64,000 bases of DNA from Pseudomonadales bacterium (GTDB lineage: Bacteria > Pseudomonadota > Gammaproteobacteria > Pseudomonadales > IMCC2047), in contig JACKNY010000003.1 of NCBI GenBank assembly GCA_024234615.1, forward strand, positions 310,001 through 374,000. The letters run 5' to 3'. This document shows, piece by piece, positions 34,637-43,274 of this stretch. The notes under the pieces are model-generated. The model worked only from the letters and a program-made list of their open reading frames with translations. It was not told the origin of the DNA and made no database searches. A program made the position numbers and the translations under genes. Every line of letters starts with the position of its first letter. Within the stretch, counting starts at the first letter, position 1.

Positions 34637-36157
34637 CTATCCAGCATTTCTCCCCATCACCTGATCAAACTTACGATACCCTAAAGCTTCCATCAAATGA
34701 GCTGACCGAATCCCTTCGCTTTTATCCATATCAGCAATAGTCCGCGCCACTTTTAGAATACGGTGGTAGGCACGCGCAGAAAGATTGAGCCGTTCAATGG
34801 CGTGCGAAATGAGTTCTTTATCCTCTTTTCTCAGGGCGCAATAATTTTCTACTTCCGAGGCAGCTAATTCCGTATTCAATTTATGCTGCCGTTGTTGCTG
34901 AATATTCCTGGCAGCAATAACGCGTTTTTTAACGATGACACTGCTTTCCCCCGCTACTGAAGACTGGTTTAGTAGTTCCTGCGTATTAGTAGCCACTTCT
35001 ATCTGCATATCAATGCGATCCAGTAAAGGGCCTGAAATTCTGCGGCTGTAACGACTGAGTTGATCTGGCGTACAGCGACAATTGCCTGTTGGTGACCCTT
35101 TGTAACCACAGTGACAGGGGTTCATCGCCGCAACAAGCTGAAACTTTGCCGGAAAACAAACCTGTTGACTGGCTCTGGAGATGACGATTTCACCAGACTC
35201 TAAAGGCTCTCGTAAAACCTCCAATACGCGTCGATCAAATTCTGGCAGTTCATCCATAAAGAGAACACCTCGGTGCGCCAGAGAAATCTCCCCGGGCTTT
35301 GGATTGCTACCACCTCCCACAAGCGCCACAGCAGATGCGGTATGGTGGGGCGCTCGAAAGGGTGGTAGCCGCCAGCTCAGCGGGTCAAAGTGCTGACTGG
35401 AGATAGATTGAATGGCGGCCACTTCCATCGCCTCCTTTTCAGGCAATTCCGGCAAGAGAGTGGGCAGTCGACTGGCCAGCATACTTTTGCCCGTACCGGG
35501 AGGGCCAACAAATAATAAATTATGGCATCCAGCTGCGGCTACCTCTAACGCACGTTTGGCTTGATATTGTCCTTTAACATCTGTTAAGTCTACATTCGAT
35601 GACGCTTTGCTTGTAAAGGGCTCAGTCTGGTAATAGTCGAGTGTTTGCTGGCCTCTTAGGTGAGCGCTAATTTCCAATAGATGGTTAACGGCTATAGTTC
35701 GGCATTGTTCGGGCAAGGCCGCTTCCGCCGCATTCTCAGCTGGCACAACCAATGAACGCCGCTGTTTGACGCATTGTAACGCAGCGGGAAGAGCACCATG
35801 AATTGGTCGCAGCTGACCGGTTAGCGCGAGCTCACCGAGAAATTCATATTCAGCTATTGCCTGCTTCGGGATTTGTCCCGAAGCCACAAGAATGCTCAGC
35901 GCAATGGCCAAGTCAAAGCGTCCCCCCTCTTTCGGCAAGTCAGCGGGCGCTAGGTTAATGGTAATACGACGGGTTGGAAACTCAAACTGGGAATTAATAA
36001 TGGCGCTACGGACACGATCTTTACTTTCTTTAACCGCCGTTTCCGGTAAGCCGACAATCGATAGACTGGGTAGACCATTAGAAAGATGGGTTTCAACAGT
36101 AACAAGCGGTGCTTCGATGCCTAAATTGGCGCGCGAATAGGTAATCGCTAAACTCAT
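34637..36157 (-). CDS. comM: YifB/ComM family AAA+ ATPase
   Basis: A 506-residue Mg-chelatase-like AAA+ protein. ComM is a hexameric helicase that promotes branch migration during natural transformation. Domains in order: a Lon-like N-terminal domain (residues about 20-125, LPSLSIVGLPETAVKESKDRV), Walker A GPPGTGKS, Walker B LFMDELPEF, the FRAPHHTASAVALVGG segment, and a cysteine cluster CHCGYKGSPTGNCRC. ubiK lies upstream on the same strand, an order known in pseudomonads. Confidence 0.92.
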   Translation of the reverse strand: MSLAITYSRANLGIEAPLVTVETHLSNGLPSLSIVGLPETAVKESKDRVRSAIINSQFEFPTRRITINLAPADLPKEGGRFDLAIALSILVASGQIPKQAIAEYEFLGELALTGQLRPIHGALPAALQCVKQRRSLVVPAENAAEAALPEQCRTIAVNHLLEISAHLRGQQTLDYYQTEPFTSKASSNVDLTDVKGQYQAKRALEVAAAGCHNLLFVGPPGTGKSMLASRLPTLLPELPEKEAMEVAAIQSISSQHFDPLSWRLPPFRAPHHTASAVALVGGGSNPKPGEISLAHRGVLFMDELPEFDRRVLEVLREPLESGEIVISRASQQVCFPAKFQLVAAMNPCHCGYKGSPTGNCRCTPDQLSRYSRRISGPLLDRIDMQIEVATNTQELLNQSSVAGESSVIVKKRVIAARNIQQQRQHKLNTELAASEVENYCALRKEDKELISHAIERLNLSARAYHRILKVARTIADMDKSEGIRSAHLMEALGYRKFDQVMGRNAG

Positions 36158-36202
36158 GCTTCCTTCCTTGGATATAGTCTATTTAAAAGTTGTTTGGGAG
36201 AT

Positions 36203-36505
36203 TTAGGACTTTGCCTCGGCTGACTTTTTGGTGCTCGATTTTTTTCGCGTTGTCTTTTTCTGAGCGATCTCTTGCTCTAATTTTGACAGAGTCAACTCCA
36301 TTTGCTCGAGCTTTTCGCGTGTGCGCTTAAGCACAACCAACTGAGCGTCAAATTCATCTCGGCTCACTAGGTCAAGTTTGCTAATTGTGGCTTGCAGGAT
36401 AGCACGCACATTTTTCTCTATCTCTTGCTGCGTCTCCTTTGCGGTTTGTGGCAAAGCAGCCGCTATTTGTCGGCCAATTTGGGCGATGATCTCTGGAGTA
36501 ATCAT
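36203..36505 (-). CDS. ubiK: Ubiquinone biosynthesis accessory factor UbiK (YqiC)
   Basis: A 100-residue coiled-coil protein of the UbiK/BMFP family that works with UbiJ in aerobic ubiquinone synthesis. The N-terminal amphipathic part (IAQIGRQIAAALPQ) is followed by NVRAILQATISKLDLVSRDEFD and a heptad-rich coil. The C-terminus is a Lys/Ser-rich tail (KKTTRKKSSTKKS). It is likely cotranscribed with comM and divergent from the porin-amtB-glnK unit. Confidence 0.9.
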   Translation of the reverse strand: MITPEIIAQIGRQIAAALPQTAKETQQEIEKNVRAILQATISKLDLVSRDEFDAQLVVLKRTREKLEQMELTLSKLEQEIAQKKTTRKKSSTKKSAEAKS

Positions 36506-36732
36506 TTCTCTCTTCGTTTTATCAACATGCCCATCATTTTAGCATGGATTGAAAACAATGTTCCTTCGTCCATTTTGTCTTGTTTATGGACCTATTTAAA
36601 CGTCGACAAGCAAGAATTTTCGCACTAAATAAGACAAATGACCTTCTCTTTATGCACCAAACCAGGGCGTCCCAAAAAAATGGATATCCCTAACATCGAC
36701 CTAACTATTTGATAAATAGACATAATATGCAG

Positions 36733-36750
36733 TTGGCATACTCTATGCTT
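36733..36750 (+). promoter_or_regulatory. Sigma-54 (RpoN) type -24/-12 promoter
   Basis: The sequence ttggcatactctatgctt has the invariant GG (36735-36736) and GC (36747-36748) separated by exactly ten bases, as in TGGCAC-N5-TTGC. It lies about 54 bases before the porin ATG. The downstream genes amtB and glnK are standard NtrC/sigma-54 targets in proteobacteria. A tgcacc half-site like NtrC operators occurs at about 36655, but its partner half is poor. Confidence 0.72.
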
Positions 36751-36803
36751 TTAGTCACGTATTAAATTCTCAATACACAACTACCATTCCTTTTTAGGAG
36801 ATC

Positions 36804-37538
36804 ATGAAAATGAAACCAGCACTTCGATTATTACCTGCCACGTTACTTGTTGCTTCAGCCTTAGTGGCGGCGGAAGATAGCACTGAAGCTGAAACTGTAG
36901 CAGGCTTTTCGCTCTCTGGAAATATTGCCTTAACAACCGATTATCTCTATCGAGGACTATCCCAAACTACCGGTGATCCGGCACTCCAAGGCGGTTTCGA
37001 TCTAACCCATGACAGCGGCTTTTACCTCGGAATTTGGGGCTCCAATGTTGACTTCGCTGATAGTCTCGAGCTGGATTATTACGCTGGCTATAGCGCTGAA
37101 ATTAACGAGGACTTCAGCTACGATGTCGGCGTTCTTTATTACGACTACCCCTCAGACCCTGCCGATCCCAAAGGCGATTTTTTAGAGTATTACGCCAGCG
37201 CTAACTGGAAAAGCCTGACACTTGGGTTTAACTATTCCGATGACTTCTTCGCTGAGACCGGTAACGCACTGTATTACTACGGCAGCTATGATATTGATCT
37301 GCCCAAGGGGTTTGGCCTGACACTCTATTTAGCTAAGCAAGACCTTGATGAGGCAACGTTCGGTAATGATGACAGTTATACCCATTACAGCCTAAGCCTT
37401 TCAAAAGAAGTGCTGGGTATCGAGCTTGGGTTGAGCTGGAGCGATACCGATATCTCAAAGGCAGACTGTGCCGGTGCAGGTTTCTCACGTAACGACTGCG
37501 CTCCTACTGTCGTTTTTTCAATTGCAAAATCAATGTAG
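36804..37538 (+). CDS. TorF family putative porin
   Basis: A 244-residue outer-membrane barrel protein of the TorF/TIGR02001 family. A signal peptide ends near residue 23 (SALVAA-ED). The mature start, GNIALTTDYLYRGLSQT, and the repeated YYGSYDIDLP and LDYYAGY patterns are typical of the family; the C-terminal aromatic rule is not met exactly (SIAKSM). TAGGAG precedes the ATG. It is placed just before amtB and glnK and behind a sigma-54-type promoter, suggesting it passes nitrogen sources across the outer membrane. That function is inferred. Confidence 0.86.
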   Translation: MKMKPALRLLPATLLVASALVAAEDSTEAETVAGFSLSGNIALTTDYLYRGLSQTTGDPALQGGFDLTHDSGFYLGIWGSNVDFADSLELDYYAGYSAEINEDFSYDVGVLYYDYPSDPADPKGDFLEYYASANWKSLTLGFNYSDDFFAETGNALYYYGSYDIDLPKGFGLTLYLAKQDLDEATFGNDDSYTHYSLSLSKEVLGIELGLSWSDTDISKADCAGAGFSRNDCAPTVVFSIAKSM

Positions 37539-37581
37539 ATTTTCATCACACTAAATCTATCAAATATTTTCAGGAGGCCAA

Positions 37582-38847
37582 GTGGAAAACCAAATTTTTG
37601 AACTCCAATACGCGTTGGATACCTTCTATTTTCTGGTATGTGGCGCATTGGTAATGTGGATGGCAGCGGGATTCTCGATGCTAGAAGCGGGGCTTGTTCG
37701 CTCTAAGAATACGACAGAAATACTGACTAAAAACGTCGCCCTCTACGCAGTTTCCTGCATCATGTATTTGATTTGCGGGTACGCTATCATGTACGACGGC
37801 AGCATTTTCCTGAAAGGAATTAATGGCGGCACAACTCTGGTCGCAGATGCTTTGGTCGCCTCGGCGGAAAATGGCTTTGGGGGTGATGCGGTGTATTCAG
37901 GCGCGTCCGACTTCTTTTTCCAAGTAGTATTTGTGGCCACCGCTATGTCAATTATTTCCGGCGCTGTCGCGGAGCGCATGAAACTCTGGGCTTTTTTGAT
38001 ATTTGCGTTAGTGATGACCGGATTCATTTACCCCATGGAGGGTAGCTGGACCTGGGGCTCAAAACAAGTTTTCGGTCTCTTCAGTCTGGGAGACCTGGGG
38101 TTTTCAGACTTTGCGGGCTCAGGTATTGTTCATATGGCAGGAGCGGCCGCGGCCTTAGCGGGAGTGCTGTTATTGGGCCCACGTAAAGGTAAGTATGGCA
38201 GTACCGGACATATCAACGCCATACCCGGTGCAAACTTACCTTTGGCGACGCTCGGAACCTTCATTCTTTGGATGGGATGGTTCGGGTTTAACGGTGGTTC
38301 AGTGTTAAAGCTCGGCGATATTTCTAACGCAAACGCCGTCGCCATGGTATTTCTTAATACTAATGCTGCGGCTGCGGGTGGTTTAGTTGCGGCCTTGGCG
38401 GTGGCAAGACTGATGTTTGGTAAGGCCGACTTAACCATGGCGCTGAATGGCGCACTGGCGGGGCTTGTCGCCATTACAGCAGAGCCATCAACACCCTCTC
38501 CCTTGGCAGCAACGTTAATTGGCTCCGCTGGCGGCATCTTAGCAGTGTTTTCAATCCTAACTCTGGATAAACTCAGAGTAGATGATCCTGTCGGGGCAAT
38601 TTCGGTACATGGCACAGTCGGTATCTGGGGACTGTTAGCGGTGCCTCTTACAAATAGCGAGGCAACTTTTGGGGGACAATTAGCTGGCCTAACAACGATT
38701 TTTGTATGGGTATTTTTGACCAGCTTATTAGTCTGGTTTGTACTGAAGCTTACTCTCGGTATCCGGGTAAGCGCGGAAGAAGAGTATGAGGGTGTGGATA
38801 TATCTGAGTGCGGAATGGAAGCATATCCGGAATTTACCAATAAGTGA
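37582..38847 (+). CDS. amtB: Ammonium transporter AmtB
   Basis: Inner-membrane ammonium channel of 421 residues with about 11 helices. The conserved pore histidines appear in GSGIVHMAGAAAAL and ISVHGTVGIWG, and WMAAGFSMLEAGLVR and FNGGSVLKLG are family motifs. It starts with GTG at 37582 after an AGGAGG ribosome site. glnK follows 87 bases after the stop, so the P-II protein made there can block this channel, as in E. coli. Confidence 0.94.
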   Translation: MENQIFELQYALDTFYFLVCGALVMWMAAGFSMLEAGLVRSKNTTEILTKNVALYAVSCIMYLICGYAIMYDGSIFLKGINGGTTLVADALVASAENGFGGDAVYSGASDFFFQVVFVATAMSIISGAVAERMKLWAFLIFALVMTGFIYPMEGSWTWGSKQVFGLFSLGDLGFSDFAGSGIVHMAGAAAALAGVLLLGPRKGKYGSTGHINAIPGANLPLATLGTFILWMGWFGFNGGSVLKLGDISNANAVAMVFLNTNAAAAGGLVAALAVARLMFGKADLTMALNGALAGLVAITAEPSTPSPLAATLIGSAGGILAVFSILTLDKLRVDDPVGAISVHGTVGIWGLLAVPLTNSEATFGGQLAGLTTIFVWVFLTSLLVWFVLKLTLGIRVSAEEEYEGVDISECGMEAYPEFTNK

Positions 38848-38934
38848 GTCCTGTCATTACGCAGTAATTGGATCGTGTTACAATAACGACCCAATATAGG
38901 GCAGGTGGGTTAATTTTTTTGCTGGAGAATATGA

Positions 38935-39273
38935 ATGAAACTGGTCAATGCCATCATTAAACCTTTTAAGTTAGACGACGTTCGCGAGGCATTATCGGAG
39001 ATTGGCGTAACGGGGATCACTGTGACAGAGGTGAAGGGGTTTGGTCGACAAAAAGGCCACACTGAACTCTACCGTGGTGCCGAATATGTGGTTGACTTTC
39101 TTCCGAAAGTTAAATTAGAAATTGCAATTGTTGACGAGTTGGTTGACCAGGTTATCGAAGCGGTGACTAAAGCGGCCAATACCGGCAAAATTGGTGACGG
39201 GAAAATCTTTGTGTTTGATCTCGAACAAGCGATTCGAATTAGAACCGGAGAAACGGGCGCCAGCGCAATTTAG
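38935..39273 (+). CDS. glnK: P-II nitrogen regulatory protein GlnK
   Basis: A 112-residue trimeric P-II protein that senses 2-oxoglutarate and ATP/ADP and controls AmtB and NtrB. The T-loop carries Tyr51 (ELYRGAEYVVDF), the site of uridylylation, and the B and C loops (GDGKIFVF and IRTGE) are intact. The ATG follows a good ribosome site. It is cotranscribed with amtB, and a terminator lies just after it. Confidence 0.95.
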   Translation: MKLVNAIIKPFKLDDVREALSEIGVTGITVTEVKGFGRQKGHTELYRGAEYVVDFLPKVKLEIAIVDELVDQVIEAVTKAANTGKIGDGKIFVFDLEQAIRIRTGETGASAI

Positions 39274-39292
39274 CTTGACAAACAACGTAGAT

Positions 39293-39320
39293 AAAAAAGG
39301 GGGAAATCATCCCCTTTTTT
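39293..39320 (+). terminator. Rho-independent terminator after glnK
   Basis: A ten-base stem (aaaaaagggg / cccctttttt) with an eight-base loop, ending in six T, sits 20 bases after the glnK stop codon. Confidence 0.88.
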
Positions 39321-39432
39321 GTTGCTCGCAGGCGGGAAAAGCATAGCCCTTGCTCTTTAACGACAGTTTTAAACATCGTCGACCTGAACTCTTTTGCGAA
39401 TGCTATCCTATCGGTGTAAGCCTTTTGCGCTA

Positions 39433-39460
39433 TTGACTTGCATTTCTGTAGCGCTAGAAT
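39433..39460 (+). promoter_or_regulatory. Candidate sigma-70 promoter
   Basis: TTGACT, a 16-base spacer and TAGAAT, each five of six against the consensus. It lies about 67 bases upstream of the CsgG-like gene. Confidence 0.5.
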
Positions 39461-39526
39461 GATTGATCCTCGTAACTCTTTTTTCGATCATTTAAATACT
39501 GTGGATGATTATCACCGGGGGGGGGA

Positions 39527-40489
39527 ATGTCGAAGAACGGATTATTGATTAGGCTATTGGTTTGCACCCTAAGTATTTCTATCTTGTCCGGATTCGGGCT
39601 ATTCAAAAACAAAACACAAAAAGGTGAAGGTGGGTCTGAAATTTCTGGATCCGGTGGCGCAGCAGGCACGCAGGGACAGGCAAGCGATTTAATTCGCTGC
39701 GCTAAGCCAATCGGAACCGCCGCATTACTAGAACCAGAACATTCAATGTATACCCGCTACGGACTCAGCAGCCCCGTACCCTTGGTCAAGCTACTGATGG
39801 CACAAAGTGGGTGCTTCCAGGTGGTTGATCGTGGTGCCGCCTCTGCCGCTCTTAAACAAGAACGAGCATTGGCTGGCGAAGGTGAACTACAGAAGGGTAG
39901 TAATATGGGGGGTGGCCAGATGGCGGCGGCTGATTATATTATTACCCCCGCAATAGTGCATAAAGACGCAGATGCAGGTGGTGGCGCTGGCGGATTAGGT
40001 GGCTTACTGCCAGGAAAATTAGGTGCAATTGCCGGTGGTTTAAAGATTAAAAAACTGGAATCACAGGTGATGCTTAGCGTTACCAATGTTAGAACCAGCG
40101 TCCAGGAAGCCATTGCCACCGGAAGTGCGAAGAAGTCAGACATAGGCTTTGGCGGCTTAGGTTGGATTGGTGGCGTTGCCGGCGGCGCAGGCGCCTATGA
40201 AAGCACTGACATTGGGAAAATTACTGCTGCTGCCTTCCTGGATGCGCATAATAAGCTGGTTACTCAACTCGGGGCCATTCCTGCCGGTTCAGCAAATACT
40301 GATAATGCAGGTTACGTTACTTCCACCCAAGTAAATTTTCGCTCCGGGCCTTCGCCAAAAGCCCCAGTTATTGCGCCGCTCTATGAAGGTACCAGTATTA
40401 TTCCTACCGGTATAAAAAATGGGCAATGGTGGGAAGTTGAGGCGCTGGGTAAGACCGGCTGGGTACACGCCGACTTTATCACCCGGTAA
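39527..40489 (+). CDS. CsgG/HfaB-like secretion-associated protein with C-terminal SH3 domain
   Basis: A 320-residue exported protein. A hydrophobic signal region spans about residues 5-24 (LLIRLLVCTLSISILSGFG) but the lipobox cysteine typical of CsgG is absent: the expected LSGC reads LSGF. The middle part has the CsgG/HfaB pattern: VVDRGAASAALKQER, ADYIITPAIVHK and VMLSVTNVRT. Glycine-rich linkers occur at about 135-170 and 205-225. The C-terminus (about 262-320) is a bacterial SH3 domain (TSTQVNFRSGPSPKAPVI, then WWEVEALGKTGWVHADFI). A G9 tract runs up to the ribosome site. No curli genes are nearby. A role as an outer-membrane or periplasmic export factor is inferred. Confidence 0.72.
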   Translation: MSKNGLLIRLLVCTLSISILSGFGLFKNKTQKGEGGSEISGSGGAAGTQGQASDLIRCAKPIGTAALLEPEHSMYTRYGLSSPVPLVKLLMAQSGCFQVVDRGAASAALKQERALAGEGELQKGSNMGGGQMAAADYIITPAIVHKDADAGGGAGGLGGLLPGKLGAIAGGLKIKKLESQVMLSVTNVRTSVQEAIATGSAKKSDIGFGGLGWIGGVAGGAGAYESTDIGKITAAAFLDAHNKLVTQLGAIPAGSANTDNAGYVTSTQVNFRSGPSPKAPVIAPLYEGTSIIPTGIKNGQWWEVEALGKTGWVHADFITR

Positions 40490-40682
40490 CTATAATTTTA
40501 TCACCCAAATTAAGTAGTTGAGCGACGACGATTATTAAATGTTTTGGGTTATGCAATTAAAGCAATCCTATAGTTCTAGCAGAATAATGTACGATATATT
40601 TTCAACTACCTGGTCAGTTTTTACTTGAAACTGCGCGGAGCTAAACTGAGTGTTTTAGAATTAACGCTAAAGAGATAACTAC

Positions 40683-41189
40683 TTGAGCAAAATTGTTGCG
40701 TTAGAAAGTGCAAGGGGCAAAGGGCGAACAGGGGATGCTTTAGCACCTCCTTATCGCACCAACCGTTTTGTCCAGGATGGTGGCTCCTGGTATTACCGAA
40801 CGCGTGAAAATAAATCGGTCGGGCCTTATAACGATCGAACAAAAGCAGAGAAATCCGCCAGGGCATTTGCAGAACTTGCAAAATCATTGAATAGTAATAA
40901 TTTAGATGAACTTATCAGCTCCCACCTCGACGGCTTAGTCGCTCAGCATGCGCAGCATTCAGATCAATCGTTGCGGGCTGGAGAATGGGAAGTACCGGAA
41001 TATAGGTCTGCACGTTTTTATCAGAGAAACGGGCAATGGTACTTTCATACGCGAGAAGGCCAGCCCGTTGGCCCCTATAAGAATTATCAGGAGGCTGAGT
41101 CCTCCGCAAAATTATTTACAGATTTTACGCAGGCCATCAAGCCCCACTTCATTCGAGGGCTAATTTCAGCAATGAACGAAAATGAATAG
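40683..41189 (+). CDS. Tandem DUF6316-like protein
   Basis: A 168-residue cytosolic-type protein made of two similar units. Each has the pattern R-F-x-Q-x-x-G-x-W-Y-x-x-T-R-E-x-x-x-V-G-P-Y followed by an A-E-x-S-A helix: the first at about residues 25-66, the second at about 109-150. DUF6316-like proteins with one or two such units occur in pseudomonads and relatives, with no known function. The start is a TTG at 40683, preceded by AGAGA. It stands alone between the CsgG-like gene and the thioesterase. Confidence 0.72.
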   Translation: MSKIVALESARGKGRTGDALAPPYRTNRFVQDGGSWYYRTRENKSVGPYNDRTKAEKSARAFAELAKSLNSNNLDELISSHLDGLVAQHAQHSDQSLRAGEWEVPEYRSARFYQRNGQWYFHTREGQPVGPYKNYQEAESSAKLFTDFTQAIKPHFIRGLISAMNENE

Positions 41190-41344
41190 TCTCAAAATAT
41201 AGGATGGCAAATCTGTCCATCCGTTAAAGCGCCCAATTGTCAACTCATGCACTTTTTGTCACGCCTTCGCTAGTCCCGGCTAGTTAAACTGCTTTATTAT
41301 GTATTGCTGCAAAGCAAGAAAACGCCATTCATCAGGAACATATA

Positions 41345-41767
41345 ATGAGCGAAGCACGAAATAAACTCTATGAGATGCAGTTTCCTAGTCGTTGGGGTGA
41401 CATGGATGCCCTAGGACATGTAAATAACACCATGTATTTCCGTTATTTCGAAAATATACGTACCGAATGGTTAAGGGAACAAGGCTACTCGATTACGCTC
41501 GACGGTAGCGCTGAAGGCCCGGTTATCGTCGATGCCTGTTGCCAATTCCTCATTCCTGCCGTGTATCCGGTTAAACTGCAAGCTCTTATGTTTGGCGGCG
41601 CTCCCGGACGCTCCAGCTTTAATGGCTACTACGAATTGCGTGACGCCGAGCGGCCAGATATTATTTTTTGTACAGGCAGCTCCCGCATCGTTTGGGTTGA
41701 TTATGCGAAGGGGCGGTCAATCGTTCTCCCGGAACCCATCCGTTTGCTACTCCCCAGCCCCTTATAG
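41345..41767 (+). CDS. Acyl-CoA thioesterase, 4-hydroxybenzoyl-CoA type
   Basis: A 140-residue hotdog-fold thioesterase. The catalytic motif is RWGDMDALGHVNNTMYFRYFE, with the active-site Asp in GDMDALGHVN. Length and this motif place it with the YbgC/FcbC-type enzymes that hydrolyse acyl-CoA. The physiological acyl group is not evident; no lipid genes are beside it. Confidence 0.88.
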   Translation: MSEARNKLYEMQFPSRWGDMDALGHVNNTMYFRYFENIRTEWLREQGYSITLDGSAEGPVIVDACCQFLIPAVYPVKLQALMFGGAPGRSSFNGYYELRDAERPDIIFCTGSSRIVWVDYAKGRSIVLPEPIRLLLPSPL

Positions 41768-41795
41768 GCAATTAAGTAGGGATTCATAAAATATA

Positions 41796-41824
41796 TTGAC
41801 CTTATAATAAGTATCACATACTAT
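41796..41824 (+). promoter_or_regulatory. Candidate sigma-70 promoter
   Basis: TTGACC and TACTAT separated by 17 bases, in an AT-rich stretch about 150 bases before the 74-residue gene. The -10 element is only a moderate match. Confidence 0.42.
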
Positions 41825-41975
41825 ATATGCTTTTATTAAATACTCTTTTTGAATCTAGATTATTGCTTATTTGCGATACTGGAAGCTGAAGACATGCTCT
41901 TATCGAAAACGACTAAGCGGGGATGGGATAAAAACACCCCCAACAAAAGATTTTGTAGCCTAGGAGGTAAAACTC

Positions 41976-42200
41976 ATGACAATTTGTAAGACCTATGACT
42001 TTGCAGTCGGTGATATCCTAATGTACCAAGGTGATAGCTATCAGGTACATGAAAACCTAGGAACACATGGTAAAGTATCACTTTTCCCATCAGTTGATGT
42101 TGTATTAGAGGACGCCACCTGGAACGAGGAATATCAGAAAATTGGGAAAGCGGCATTGCCAGCACCAACTCCCTGCTCAACCGGAAGTTGTTCAAAATAG
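41976..42200 (+). CDS. Hypothetical 74-residue protein
   Basis: Small soluble protein that I do not recognise. It has the strong ribosome site AGGAGGT, 8 bases before the ATG, which supports translation. The first 45 residues look like a small beta-barrel (YDFAVGDILMYQGDSYQVHE, then KVSLFPSVDVVLEDATW), and the tail is Pro-rich and ends CSTGSC. It lies about 110 bases upstream of the double GNAT gene and may be cotranscribed with it. Confidence 0.6.
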   Translation: MTICKTYDFAVGDILMYQGDSYQVHENLGTHGKVSLFPSVDVVLEDATWNEEYQKIGKAALPAPTPCSTGSCSK

Positions 42201-42308
42201 TATTTACGTTGATACGAGAGCGCAGCGGACAGTCAAGTTATGGAACGACTTATCTGCAAGAACACCTACTCGTCGACTTCTCAATCAAATCACATAGGAA
42301 AAAGGATT

Positions 42309-43274
42309 ATGACAAATATTGACCTTCGTTCCCTCCGACCAGAGGATCTCGACAAAGTTGTCACTATTGATGCTGAAAATAGCGGTCGAGTTCGCCGGAG
42401 CTTTTATGATAAGCGCTTAGAAATTGCATTGGCTGCGCCTGAATCACTGATCACCTGCGCCGCCACCGTTGAGGGAGAACTGATCGGTTTTAGTTTTGTG
42501 AGAATTGAGGATGGCGCATTTGGTATTAATGAGCGTATCGCTGTTATAGATGTCATTGGTGTCGCTAAAGCTTACCGGCAAGGTGGCGTTGCTACCCTGA
42601 TGATGGAAGAACTTGAAAGGCGGATGACTAAGCAATCTATCAAAAATATTAGAACGATGATTGATTGGAGCGATACCGGCCTAACCGGCTACTTCTCAGC
42701 AGCAGGCTTCAAACTAGTACCCTCTATCGTTGTCAACCGCGAATGTGAATCACAGCCATCTTTTGACGGCGGCGACCCGGAATCTCCGAGATATCAAGAT
42801 GGCGCGAACAATGATTATGTATCTTTATTTCGAGATACTATTCCTGTACGAACGATGAAAGAAAGTGATCTAGCAGGTATCGTCAAGGTAGACAAAAAAC
42901 TAACAGGTAATGACCGCACCGCCTTCTACCGATCTAAAATATCAGAAGTATTAAACGAATCTGGTATACGGGTCTCCTTGGTCGTTGAGCAAGACAACAC
43001 GGTTGTTGGTTTCGCCATGGTAAGATTAGATTATGGCGAATTCGGTCAAATGGAACCCTCTGCCGTACTCGATACCCTTGGCGTCAACCCTGAGTACCAC
43101 CGTAGCGGCGTTGGCAAAGCTCTATTATCGCAGTTGATGGTTAACCTATCTGCACTACAAGTAAACAATATTCAAACTCAGGTACATTGGGAAAGTTTCG
43201 GTTTATTAGAGTTTTTGAGCAACTGCGGATTTAAGGCGACACAGAATTTAGTGCTTAATAAGTCGCTACCTTAA
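42309..43274 (+). CDS. Tandem GNAT acetyltransferase domain protein
   Basis: A 321-residue protein with two similar N-acetyltransferase domains, the first about residues 1-150 and the second about 180-320. Both carry the GNAT acetyl-CoA pattern: IDVIGVAKAYRQGGVATLMMEEL in the first and LDTLGVNPEYHRSGVGKALLSQL in the second, plus the LRPEDLDKVVTID / MKESDLAGIVKVD starts. The ATG at 42309 follows AAAAAGGA. Substrates are unknown. The two halves look like an internal duplication, and both keep the acetyl-CoA loop. Confidence 0.86.
   Translation: MTNIDLRSLRPEDLDKVVTIDAENSGRVRRSFYDKRLEIALAAPESLITCAATVEGELIGFSFVRIEDGAFGINERIAVIDVIGVAKAYRQGGVATLMMEELERRMTKQSIKNIRTMIDWSDTGLTGYFSAAGFKLVPSIVVNRECESQPSFDGGDPESPRYQDGANNDYVSLFRDTIPVRTMKESDLAGIVKVDKKLTGNDRTAFYRSKISEVLNESGIRVSLVVEQDNTVVGFAMVRLDYGEFGQMEPSAVLDTLGVNPEYHRSGVGKALLSQLMVNLSALQVNNIQTQVHWESFGLLEFLSNCGFKATQNLVLNKSLP

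Noticed and set aside
38130..38894. Long minus-strand open frame (254 residues) opposite amtB
   Set aside because: It is antisense to a gene with an exact family match; Ser/Pro/Ala-rich composition is typical of a shadow frame.
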